From the NCBI RefSeq assembly GCF_002117935.1, contig NZ_BDJE01000004.1, forward strand, positions 124,001 through 188,000: DNA of 64,000 bases. The letters run 5' to 3'. The stretch is from Nocardioides sp. PD653-B2 (GTDB lineage: Bacteria; Actinomycetota; Actinomycetes; Propionibacteriales; Nocardioidaceae). Made by a program: the position numbers and the translations under genes. The notes under the pieces are model-generated. The model saw nothing but the letters and a program-made list of their open reading frames with translations, did no database searches and was not told where the DNA came from. Shown here in pieces: positions 44,377 through 54,500 of the stretch. Numbering within the stretch: the stretch's first letter is position 1; each line of letters starts with the position of its first letter.

Positions 44377-45083
44377 GCCTGACCTCGCCGCTCGGCCGCG
44401 CCCCGTTCCAGCCCGGGAGGCGTCAGACCAACGTTCCGCTTCCGGACCGCATCAGCTACTGGGAGCCTTGGCCGCGGCGGATGCGCGCCAACATCGCCGG
44501 GGTCACTGTCCTCGACACCGAGCGTGCGGTGATGTTGTGGCAGACCGACCGGTTCCCCGACCTGTACCTTCCCGGCCCCGACGTCACCCGCCCGGACCTC
44601 ATCGACGACAGGTTCGTCCACCCCGCCCCGGTCCCCGACCTTCACGGCTACGTGTCGGTGGACTTCGAGGCCGCGGATCGTTGGTTCGAAGAAGACGATC
44701 CCGTCTACGGCCACGTCCGCGACCCCTACCACCGCATCGACGTGCGCTCTTCCTCCCGAAGCGTCGTAGTCCGCGCCGGCGGTCGCGTGGTCGCCGCGTC
44801 GGCCCGACCGAAGGTGTTGTACGAAACAGGCAACCCGACTCGGTACTACCTCCCCTTCGTCGACGTTGACATCGGCGCCCTCTCGATCAGCGAGACGGTG
44901 TCGCATTGTCCCTACAAGGGCGACGGGCAGCACTGGACGTTGCACGTAGAAGACATCCTCATTCTTGATGCCGCCTGGAGCCTCCCTCACCCGCTACCAG
45001 AAGCGGTACAGGCCAGCGAACACCTCTGCTTCTATCCCACCAAGGTTGACCTCGTGGTCGACGACCAACCAGCGCAGGAGTAG
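44373..45083 (+). CDS. DUF427-domain protein, two tandem domains
   Basis: A 236-aa protein containing two DUF427 (NTP_transf_9-like small beta fold) units. The second is canonical: VVVRAGGRVVAASARPKVLY, ETGNPTRYYLPFVDV and CPYKGDGQHWTLHV. The first (MRANIAGVTVLDTERAVMLW, FPDLYLPGPDV) lacks the CPYKG part. Biochemical role of the family is unclear. Translationally coupled to TetR and followed 5 bp later by a PPOX-class gene. Confidence 0.85.
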   Translation: MSLTSPLGRAPFQPGRRQTNVPLPDRISYWEPWPRRMRANIAGVTVLDTERAVMLWQTDRFPDLYLPGPDVTRPDLIDDRFVHPAPVPDLHGYVSVDFEAADRWFEEDDPVYGHVRDPYHRIDVRSSSRSVVVRAGGRVVAASARPKVLYETGNPTRYYLPFVDVDIGALSISETVSHCPYKGDGQHWTLHVEDILILDAAWSLPHPLPEAVQASEHLCFYPTKVDLVVDDQPAQE

Positions 45084-45088
45084 ACCAA

Positions 45089-45478
45089 GTGTGGACTGAC
45101 GCCGAAGAGCGCTTTCTCTCGACACAGCAACTCGGCCGGTTGGCCACCATCGGCTCGTCCGGGCCGCAGATTCGCCCCGTCGGGTTTCGCGCTACTTCCG
45201 AGACCATCGACATCGGCGGCTCGAACCTCTCCAAGACCCAGAAGTGGCGCAACGTCGAGTCCGACTCCCGTGTGGCGTTCGTCGTCGATGACACCGGCGG
45301 CGGTCCCCAATTCGCCCCGCGCGGCGTGGAGGTCCGCGGCCACGCCGAGACGGTCCGCGACGCCGGCAACAACGCCGACGGCGGTGGCGGTGACGAGGTG
45401 ATCCGGATCCGACCCAGCAAGATCATCACCTGGGGAATCGAGTCGAGTTCCTTCCATCCGATCTCCCGCTCTGTCTAA
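45089..45478 (+). CDS. PPOX-class F420-dependent oxidoreductase
   Basis: A 129-aa split-barrel protein. FLSTQQLGRLATIGSSGPQI, RPVGFRATSETIDIGG and SKTQKWRNVESDSRVAFVVD follow the F420-dependent PPOX-class family. The start lies 5 bp after the DUF427 stop, third gene of the TetR operon. Substrate unknown; redox of a small electrophile is plausible. From 45479 to 45678 I see no gene. Confidence 0.88.
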   Translation: MWTDAEERFLSTQQLGRLATIGSSGPQIRPVGFRATSETIDIGGSNLSKTQKWRNVESDSRVAFVVDDTGGGPQFAPRGVEVRGHAETVRDAGNNADGGGGDEVIRIRPSKIITWGIESSSFHPISRSV

Positions 45479-45678
45479 ACGCCCCCAGGACTGCCTGAAG
45501 CGCGCGCGACGACGAGATCACCCACCCCGTCTCGGCCGCGGGCAGCCACCACCGGCAAGACCGACTTCTAACCCACCCGTCCCACCCATCCGGCCGATCG
45601 CGGTGGCCGACTCATCGTGACGTGGGCTGATTCGCGACGAGAACCTCAAACCGCAATTCAGCTACTTGGACGATCGAC

Positions 45679-46062
45679 TCAAAGAAGGCGAAACTCGTCG
45701 CGCGCAAGAAGTCGCAGCACCTGTCGGAACGGTGCCGGGTAGGCTCCCCGCCCACGTTCCGCGCTGCAGGGCTCGATCTGGCTGATCCGATACTCCTTGC
45801 CTCGGTAGACAACGATGCACCCAGCGGCGGCAACGACGTTGCGGTACCAGTTGACCTTGTCGCCATAAGTGAGCTCGGCGACGAAGCCGTCAACGTCTCT
45901 TGCCAGTATCACTGGCGTCTCGTAGACGCGCCCAGACTTGCGCCCGACATGTCGGATCAGCGAAAACGGTCCCAACCCAGCTCGTGCCATCGGGATCGTG
46001 ATCCGGTTCAACGTGTTCTTCAGCAACCACAAGAAGCGCTGATGGAGGTCGAGATGTACCAC
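45679..46062 (-). CDS. Deazaflavin (F420)-dependent nitroreductase-like protein
   Basis: A 127-aa protein. LIRHVGRKSGRVYETPVILA and LTYGDKVNWYRNVVAAAGC are the hallmark of the Ddn-type F420-binding family (the GRKSGxxR-like loop and NWYRN). GTG start at 46062. A perfect 12-bp palindrome lies 55 bp upstream. Confidence 0.85.
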   Translation of the reverse strand: MVHLDLHQRFLWLLKNTLNRITIPMARAGLGPFSLIRHVGRKSGRVYETPVILARDVDGFVAELTYGDKVNWYRNVVAAAGCIVVYRGKEYRISQIEPCSAERGRGAYPAPFRQVLRLLARDEFRLL

Positions 46063-46411
46063 CGAGTGAGTCCTCCCTCGAGGTAGATCTAGAGTTCTTG
46101 CGGCTGAACTTCACTACCTCAATTGAGGGTCGTGGACGTTGCAAACCTACCTGCGTTTCACAGCGAGACGGACGACGTGGCTGATGCAAGCAGCCAAGAG
46201 AACGAATCAGCCGGAATGGACCGGCCAGGATCGCGGCTGACCAGCGCGACGAGTGCGGTCGCAGAGAGTACTCGGGTTAGAAGACCGTGGGGCTGGAAAC
46301 TGCGCTTGAGCTGTCGTTGCCAGTATCGCTCCGACGTCGCTGACGACTGCGCGGCCGGGGCAGGTCCCCTTTGCGGCACCAAGCTATGAAGTCGTGGGGC
46401 CGTCCTCTCCC
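46063..46411. other. Non-coding stretch with a 12-bp palindrome
   Basis: No gene recognised. CCTCAATTGAGG at 46117-46128 is a perfect palindrome upstream of the nitroreductase-like gene and may be an operator. The rest shows nothing. Confidence 0.4.
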
Positions 46412-46795
46412 TCAAGCGGAGCCTTCGGACTGCATCGCACCGATGGCGTCGGCGTTTCGGTACGCCCATGCCCCCAAGGCCCGAATGGGCACGAGCAAGT
46501 CCCGACCGGTGGGGGTGAGTTCGTACTCCACACGGGGCGGCGCTTCGGCATACCGGTGCCGCTCCACCAATCCAACGGCCTCCATGCGGCGCAGGTTCTC
46601 CGTGAGCACCTTGTGGCGGATGCCACCGATCGTCTTCTCCAGCTCCTTTGGACGCATCGGACCGTCCCGCAAGGTCCAGACGATTACCGAGAGCCACCGC
46701 GACGCGAACAGGTCGAACGCGGCACGAGCGGGGCAATCGGACGTGAAACTGCCGAAGGCCTCGAACTCAACGTCGTTCACAGGCTGGGCTGTCAC
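46412..46795 (-). CDS. HxlR-family transcriptional regulator
   Basis: A 127-aa protein. CPARAAFDLFASRWLSVIVW carries the conserved N-terminal Cys common to HxlR/DUF24 redox sensors, then MRPKELEKTIGGIRHKVLTE and RVEYELTPTGRDLL. It is divergent from the NADP-binding reductase at 46891; a palindrome lies between the two starts. Likely a thiol-based or electrophile-sensing repressor. Confidence 0.92.
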   Translation of the reverse strand: MTAQPVNDVEFEAFGSFTSDCPARAAFDLFASRWLSVIVWTLRDGPMRPKELEKTIGGIRHKVLTENLRRMEAVGLVERHRYAEAPPRVEYELTPTGRDLLVPIRALGAWAYRNADAIGAMQSEGSA

Positions 46796-46817
46796 AGACC
46801 TACCTCATCACCGTCGA

Positions 46818-46837
46818 TAGGCACGCCAAGGTGCCTA
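46818..46837. promoter_or_regulatory. Inverted repeat between HxlR and the NADP-binding reductase
   Basis: TAGGCAC (46818-46824), 6-bp spacer, GTGCCTA (46831-46837). It sits 22 bp before HxlR's start and 53 bp before the reductase start; a likely HxlR operator. Confidence 0.6.
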
Positions 46838-46890
46838 ACGACTCTCGTACGTTGATCGTGACATCGTCAACGTGCAAGGGAGCATCCACC

Positions 46891-47547
46891 ATGCGCATCG
46901 CAACCATCGGCGCCGGCAAGATGGCCCACACGTTGGGCTCGCTATGGGTCGCGGCAGGCCATGAGGTCTACGTCGGTGCGCGTCGTGCCGCGGAAGGACA
47001 GCGGGTTGGCAACGAGATCGGCGGCGAAGGGGGCGCCATCGAAAACGGCCTCGCGGACGCGGACGTCGTCCTTCTGTCCGTGCCAGGAACTGCAGCAGCA
47101 GAGGTCGCGGCGACAGCGGCCGCCGGCGATTCCATCAATGGGAAAGTGCTGATCGACTGCTCAAACGCGCTCGGCCACCAGGCGTTTGCGGCACCGCCAG
47201 ACTCGTTCGTACTGGAGATCCCGGCCGTCGCCGAAACCGTTGCACAGGCAGCCCCCTCGGCCAACGTCGTGAAGGCATTCAACCTGCTCGCCGCCGAGGT
47301 CTGGAGTTCCCCCGCCCGCGAATTCGACGGGCAGCACCTGCTCGTCCCAGTCTGCGGCGACGACGACACCGCGGTTCTCACAACATCACAGCTGGTCACC
47401 GACGCCGGCGGTCACCCGATCCGCGCCGGCAACCTGACCCGGGCACGCTACGCGGAGTCGACAACCGCCTTCATCATGGGACTGTGGTTCGCCGGCCACG
47501 ACGCACGCGCAATGCTTCCCCCACTCGCGGCGACAGCGGCACGCTGA
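46891..47547 (+). CDS. NADPH-dependent F420 reductase-like / NADP-binding oxidoreductase
   Basis: A 218-aa Rossmann protein. MRIATIGAGKMAHTLGSLWV and EVYVGARRA match the F420_oxidored N-terminal NADP-binding domain; SANVVKAFNLLAAEVW and GDDDTAVLTT follow the same family. Many such proteins are generic NADP oxidoreductases, so F420 use is not certain. ATG 46891 fits the family start. Divergent from HxlR. Confidence 0.85.
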   Translation: MRIATIGAGKMAHTLGSLWVAAGHEVYVGARRAAEGQRVGNEIGGEGGAIENGLADADVVLLSVPGTAAAEVAATAAAGDSINGKVLIDCSNALGHQAFAAPPDSFVLEIPAVAETVAQAAPSANVVKAFNLLAAEVWSSPAREFDGQHLLVPVCGDDDTAVLTTSQLVTDAGGHPIRAGNLTRARYAESTTAFIMGLWFAGHDARAMLPPLAATAAR

Positions 47548-47874
47548 GTCGACGTCCCACGACCGGGCGCCCCCATGGAAATCACGCTCTCTCATCGGCT
47601 GCACCGAACCCGGCCGGATCCGCTGCCCCAGCCAAGGGCGAGCTCGGCATGAGTCCAACTACGGAGTACTCATCTGACCGGACGCTCCTGTGGTGCGGGT
47701 TCGCAGGTAGACCACGGTCGCCGTCCGCAGTGCCGCATTCGTCCGCGTGAGCTGCGCCAGGTGATCGTGAAGAACGCTAGTGAGCTGCGCGCCGCCCTCC
47801 GGGCCTCCATACCCGGCCGACCAGCCGGGCGCAGCCTCCGAAGCAGCCGTGAGGAACCCGGCAGGGTCGCGAAA
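47548..47874. other. Stretch with an in-frame open continuation downstream of the hypothetical gene
   Basis: On the minus strand, the frame of the gene at 47875-48270 continues open for 71 codons after its TGA, to a TAG at 47661-47659. It has protein-like segments (SVLHDHLAQLTRTNAALRTA) but no start codon of its own. Either a premature stop or chance. Nothing else is seen. The left edge of the conjugation region probably lies here. Confidence 0.3.
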
Positions 47875-48270
47875 TCACGACACCTCGGCGGCGGCACCCG
47901 CAGCCGCGGTGTTGCGGCCGACCGCGCCGTCCTCCTCACCCGCGCCCGCATCGTCACCGGTGTCGAGCTGACGCAGCCGACGGATCGTCGCCTGGTCCAA
48001 CCCGGTCAGCTGCACGACGTCCTTGACCGCGAGCTTCTCCGCAAGAAGCCGCTCGGTGGCGGCCGCGGCCGCCACCTCGGCGTTCACGACGGCCAGCTCG
48101 GCCCGGGCACGTTCCTCCCAGGCGACCTCGACGTCGACCGACGCCTCGTCGATGCGCTTCTCCCGGGCCAACTGATCCGGGTCCAGCTTCAGCCGACGCT
48201 CCCGTGCCGCCTTCAGTCGAGCGTCGCGCGCCCGATCCCGACCCGCCTGTGCCTGTGCCGCCTTCCCCAC
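47875..48270 (-). CDS. Hypothetical protein of the conjugation region
   Basis: A 131-aa protein with a long charged helix (RARDARLKAARERRLKLDPD onward to AAAAATERLLAEKL, probable coiled coil). A helix-turn-helix-like end follows, VVQLTGLDQATIRRLRQLD, and then an acidic Ala/Gly tail. GTG 48270 follows a GGGAGAGG stretch. It is divergent from the relaxase gene and may be a small DNA-binding accessory of transfer (relaxosome or regulator). Family not recognised. Confidence 0.6.
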   Translation of the reverse strand: MGKAAQAQAGRDRARDARLKAARERRLKLDPDQLAREKRIDEASVDVEVAWEERARAELAVVNAEVAAAAATERLLAEKLAVKDVVQLTGLDQATIRRLRQLDTGDDAGAGEEDGAVGRNTAAAGAAAEVS

Positions 48271-48523
48271 TGGGAATCACCTCTCCCTTGAACCGGAACG
48301 TCGCGACATCCACCGCGACACCTCACAAGCAAGAAGCAACCTCCACCGACCCGGATCGGACACCTCGGATCACCCCCCGAGTCTCTCTCCGACGACCAAC
48401 CGACTGCGACGAGCTCACCCAGATTTTCCAACCCTCAACACCCTCGGACCTCATGCACTGTCGGACCCGGGTGCCGGGCACGTGTCCGAACCCGGGTCGA
48501 CGCAGTTGCTTGTCACCGGTGTG

Positions 48524-51500
48524 ATGGGTGTGCACAAGCTGACTGCTGGCGATGGGTATACGTACCTGACCCGACAGGTCGCGGTGCACGATGCGAGCGA
48601 CCGCGGCCACGCTGGACTGGCTGACTACTACGCCGAGAAGGGCGAGTCGCCGGGCCGCTGGTTCGGGACAGGGCTCGCGGTGCTCGACCTCGCCGCGGGC
48701 TCGCAGGTCACCGAGACCCAGATGCGGAACCTGTTCGGCGAGGGCCGTCACCCGGACGCTGAACGGCTGGAGAACGCCGCGCTGGACGCCGGGAAGAGCG
48801 TCGAGCAGGCCAAGAAGGCCTCCCAGCTTGGCCGGGTGTTCGCTCGCTACTTGGGCAACCAGCCGGAGTTCATTCGGGAGACCGCCAAGCGATACATCGC
48901 CTACAACCTCGCCCACGGCGAGCACTGGAAGACACCCGTGCCAGCCGAGGTACGTGCGCGGGTTCGCACCGAGTTGGCCAACGAGCACTTCGTCCGCGAG
49001 CACGACCGGGCACCGATCGACGACCGTGAGCGTGGCTCCTTCATGGCCAAGGCCATCCGTCAGCAGACCACCGCCGTGGCCGGCTATGACCTCACGTTCA
49101 CTCCGGTGAAGTCCGTCTCGACGCTGTGGGCACTCGCCGATCGTGAGGTCGCCAAGGAGATCGAGGCGGCCCACCACGGGGCGGTCGAGGCCACGCTTGC
49201 GTGGCTGGAGAAGGAGGTCCTGTTCACACGCCGTGGCCGCAGCGGCATCCAGCAGGTCAGGGCCAAGGGGCTGATCGCCGGCATATTCACCCATCGTGAT
49301 GCCCGCTCGGGCGACCCTCATCTGCACACTCACGTGGCGGTCAGCAACAAAGTCCAAGACGCGACCGACCGCTGGCTGGCGGTCGACGGACGGGTGCTGT
49401 TCAAGGCCAACGTCACGCTCTCGGAGATGTACAACACGCGCCTGGAAGCCGAGCTGATCACCCGGCTAGGGGTGCGTTTCGAGAACCGCCACGCGGGTGT
49501 GAAGAAGGGCGTCGAGAAGCGACCCGTGCGCGAGATCGTCGGGCTCGACGAGCGGCTGGCCACGACATGGTCCAAGCGCGACACGATGATCGAGGCCCGT
49601 CGCCGCGAACTCGCGGCTGCCTTCCAGGCCGAGCACGGACGCCCGCCGACCGAAGGCGAGGCTGTCACCCTCAAAGAGCAGGCGTGGGAGCAGACCCGGC
49701 AGGCAAAGCACGAACCTCGCGCCGAAGCCGACCAACGCGCCGGCTGGATGACCGAGGCTTGCGCGATCATCGGCAGCGAGCAGGCCGTCCGGGAGATGGT
49801 CACCGGCTGCCTCGGCCACCTGCCCGCCGCCCAAGATGTCACCGACAAGTGGGTTGCCGAGACTGCGCAGCGCGTCGTCAACCGGGTCGCCGAGGACCGC
49901 GCGACCTGGCAGGTCTGGCACCTGCGTGCGGAAGCGCAGCGCCAGGTCCGCGCCGACGGCGTCCGGCTGGCCGACCACGACACCGCCGTCGACCGCGTCG
50001 TCGCCACCGCGATCAGCAAACACTCCATCGCCTTCGGTGACCCCGACCCGCTCACCCACGCGGCCACCGCCATGACCACGACCGCCGGGCTCACCGAGAG
50101 GCAGGACGGGCCCGTCGTGAGGATCCCCGCACGCCTCCAGCGGACCGAACACGGCCCACAAGGCGAGATGGTCGTCAGTGTCTACAGCCTCGCCGGCGCC
50201 CGCCAGTACACCTCCCAGGCTGTGATCGACGCCGAACGACGCATCGTCGCGTCCGCCCGCCGCACCGGTGGCCGCACCATCAGCGAGGTCCGGGTCGGTA
50301 TCGCGATCGCCGAAGCCGCCGCCAACAGTGCGACGACGGGGCTCCAGCTCAACGCAGCCCAACAGTCCTTGGTGCGCGAGATGGCCACCAGTGGACGAGC
50401 CGTCCAGCTCGCCCTCGCCCCCGCCGGCACCGGGAAGACCACCGCCATGCAAGTCCTCACCCGCGCCTGGCAGGACTCCGGCGGCACCGTCATCGGACTC
50501 GCCCCCTCCGCGGTCGCCGCCCAAGAACTCGGCGCTTCCATCAATCTCGAGACACCCGACAGCACTCGCGCCAACGCTGCAGCGAACGTCAGGGGGCCGC
50601 TGAACCGGCCGTGGCGTCCGGGTCGGAAGAAGGTCCGCGCCGACACGCTGGCCAAGCTCGTCTTCCACGCCAAGTACGTCGGTCCCACCGAATGGATGAA
50701 GAAGATCGACCACAAGACCCTCGTCCTGATCGACGAGGCCGGCATGGCCGCCACCACCGATCTCGCCGTCGCGATCGACTACATCACCGCGCGCGGCGGA
50801 CAGGTGAGGCTCGTCGGTGACGACCGGCAACTCGCCTCAGTGGCAGCCGGCGGAGTCCTGCGCGACATCGCCCACCAGATCGGCGCCGTCACTCTCAGCG
50901 AGGTACACCGATTCCGCAACCCCGACGGCAGTCTCAATCATGCCGAAGCCGCCGCGACCCTGGCACTGCGCGAGGGCGACCCATCGGCGGTCGCGTTCTA
51001 CGCCGACCGCGGTCGCATCCATATCGGCGACCTCGGCACCTGCGCCGACCAGGCCTACGCCGCCTGGGCAGCTGACCACGCCGCCGGCATCGACTCGATC
51101 CTAATCGCACCCACCCGCGACCTCGTCGCCGAGCTCAACAACCGCGCCCGCAACGACCGCCTCGACGCCCTCCATGCGAACGGGGGCGAAGAACAGATCG
51201 GCCGCGTCCTGACGCTGGCCGACCGCACCCAGGTTTCCGCAGGCGACAGGATCATCACCCGCCAGAACGAGCGCCGGCTACCCATCACGCACACCGACTG
51301 GGTGAAGAACGGCGACCGCTGGCACGTGGCCAAGGTCAACACCGACGGATCGCTCAAGGTCAGGCACGACAAACTCGGCAAAACCATCACCCTGCCCGCC
51401 GACTACGTCTCCAAGACAGTCCAACTCGGCTACGCCACCACCGTGCACGGCGCCCAGGGCATCACCACCGGCACTAGTCATGTCGTCCTCACCGGCGGGG

Positions 51501-54500
51501 AGGACCGCAACCTGCTCTACGTCGCACTCTCGCGCGGCAAGTTCGCCAACCACCTCTATCTCAACGTCGCCTCCGACGGAGACCCCCACAACCTGATACG
51601 ACCCGAGGCCCTCATCCCCCCGACCGCGCTCGACCGCATCGTCGAGATGCTCCGGCGCGACGGGTCGCCCGTATCCGCCACCACCACGATGCGCGAACTA
51701 GGAGACCCACACCAACGGCTGGGCGACATGGCCGCCCGGTACCACGACGCCGTCACCGCCGGCGCCGAGCACCTCATCGGCCCGGTTGGCATGAACAAGA
51801 TCGACACCCACGCCGAAGCACTCTTCACCGGGCTCACCGAGGCCCACGCCTGGCCCACCCTGCGCTCCCACCTCGCACTCCTCGCACTCAACGACCACAG
51901 CCCCCTGAAGCTGCTCAGCGCCGCCGTCAGCATCGGGTCCCTGGCCGACACACGCGACCCCGCCGCCGTCCTCGACACCCGCATCGACGACCTCCTCGCC
52001 ACAGGGTTCACCACAGGGGTTACCGGACTCACCCCGGCAATTCTGTACGACACGAGCACGCCTCCGGCGACTTCCCCAACTGCTGCCGAAGGGCCGTTGC
52101 CGTGGCTGCCCGGCATCCCGGCCCGGCTGGCCCAAGCTCACGACTGGGGTCCGTTCGCGGCCGCCTACCACCGGCTCGTGCGTGAACACATTGATGCGGT
52201 CCGTCACGAAGCGCGCGGATGGACCGGCGCAACCGCACCGGCCTGGGCCCAGCCACTCCTCGAGGAGGAGGACACGGAACTGCGCGCAGACATCGCGGTT
52301 TGGCGGGCCGTCGCCAAGACCGACGTGAACGACCTGCGACCCACGGGGGAGCGCGCCATCGGCGCGCCCGGCCTCCATCAGCGCAAGCTCAACCGGGCCG
52401 TCCGCACTGCACGTCCGAGCTACCCCTTCGCCCGGCGCACCTGGTACCAGGTGCTGCCCGAGACTGTCCGCACCGACTCGTGGATCACCCCACTGTGCCA
52501 GCGGCTCGCTCGCCTCGAGCGCGCCGGACTGCCGGTGGCCGACTACATCCAGCAGGCACTCGCCACCGATCCCTCACTGCCCAGCAGCCTCCCCGGCGGC
52601 CAGACCAGCCCCGAAACCAACACTGACACTGCCGCGGCGGCGCGGCCACTGACTGCGCGGCCACTTCCCGACGAACAACAGGCTGCGGCGCTGTGGTGGC
52701 GGCTAGTTCCCCACCTGGGACCGGCCGCGCTCGCCGCGGACGAACGCTCCGCCGACCTGCTCCAGCCTGCCTGGCGGACCGCACTGACCGAACTCGTCGG
52801 GGCCACCAGAGCCGACTACCTCCACAGGGCACCGGCATGGCCCGCGCTCGTCGCGGCCGTCGACGAAGCCTGCGAACACCACGGGTGTAGCCCGACTCAG
52901 ATCCTCGCCAGCGCACTCGACGGGATTCCGAAGGACGGGTCCTTGAGCGGCATCGAGGTCGCCGACGCACTCGTGCTGCGCATCGCCATGCTCACCGATC
53001 AACCATCCGAAGCCTCCCTGCACAGCGACGAAGAGCCACCGCTCTACGACGACCCCGACCTGCTACCGCCGGAGGACGCCGCCGAGTTCATGGCCGAGCT
53101 CTACCGCGATCAGCTCGACACCGGGTCCGACATCGGGTACGACCCAGCCGAGGAGCCACCAGGATGGGACCCGCCCTTCACCGGCCCCGGCGACGCCGCG
53201 TACGAGCACCCCGCCACCAGCTATGTCGACCCTTACACACCGCTGCCGCCCTGGGAGCAGCCAGACGACGCCTGCGTAGAGCACGCCTTCCCCGAGCCGA
53301 ACGAAGTCCCTGCCGCGCGGATCCGCGAACTCAACCGGCTCGCACTCACCTTCTTCGAGTCCTGCTACCCGCGGTCCTGGGCACCGGCGTACCTACGCGA
53401 ACGCCTCGGGACCGACCTGGCCGACCAGCCGAACTACACAGTCGGGTACGCCCCGGGCAGCGGCAGCAGCCTGATGCGACACCTCACCGAGCAGGGCGCC
53501 GCCCTCGATGAGGTCGAACAGGCCGGACTCGTCTCCCTGCGCGAACGCGACAACGGCACTACCTACTACCGAGACTTCTTCCGTGACCGACTCATCATGC
53601 CGATCCGCGATCCCCACGACCCCACCGGCGAGGCGATCCTCGGCTTCATCGGCCGCCGCAACCCCACCAAGACCGACGACGACCAAGAGCGGAACTGGGC
53701 CGGACCGAAGTACCTCAACACCCGCACCACCCCGGTGTTCTCCAAGGGCGAGGCCCTGTTCGGGTACGCCGAAGCTCACGAGCTCCTCACCAGGGGCGCG
53801 CTACCGGTCATCGTCGAAGGCCCCATGGACGCCCTGGCCATCACCCTGGGCAGCAACGGCGCCGCCGCCGGCATCGCCCCCATGGGAACCGCGCTCACCG
53901 TCGACCAGATCAAGCTGCTCCGCGCCCACATCAGCCTCGTCAGCGGTCGCGACCGCATCGCCGTGGCCACCGACTCCGACCCGGCCGGATGGAAGTCAGC
54001 GCAGAAGGCGTTCTGGCACCTCACCGCCGCCGACCTCGACCCCACCTATCTCGATCTGCCCGACGGCCTAGACCCGGCCAACCTGTTCGAGACCGGAGGC
54101 TCCACCGCCATTGCGGCGGCGATCGAACACCGATCTCCCCTCGGCGACGCGATGATCGACAACCTACTCCGAACCGCCGGTCACTGGACCGACACCGACG
54201 TCCGCCAGAAGCTCATCAACCAGACCGCCCAGCTCCTCGCCGTACGCGGTTCTGAGCACTGGCTCCCCGGCTGCGAGCGTCTCCGCGCCAAGCTGCACCT
54301 CGCTCCCGGCATCCTCGAGCACCAAACCGTCACGGAGAGCATGGACCGCGAACGCAACCGGCTGGCCTACGCCCAGACCCGCATCGACGAGATCAACGAC
54401 GACGCCCGCAAGCAGGCCGCAAGGACAGCCTCCCAGTCCCGGCCGCGCGAAGCCGAGCAACGGCTCGCCGCCGGCACCGCCACTACCCGACCCGACCACC

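Noticed and set aside
48440..48500. Candidate oriT upstream of the relaxase
   Set aside because: The region has GC-rich repeats around CCCGGG, but no nic-like sequence or clean inverted repeat that I can defend.
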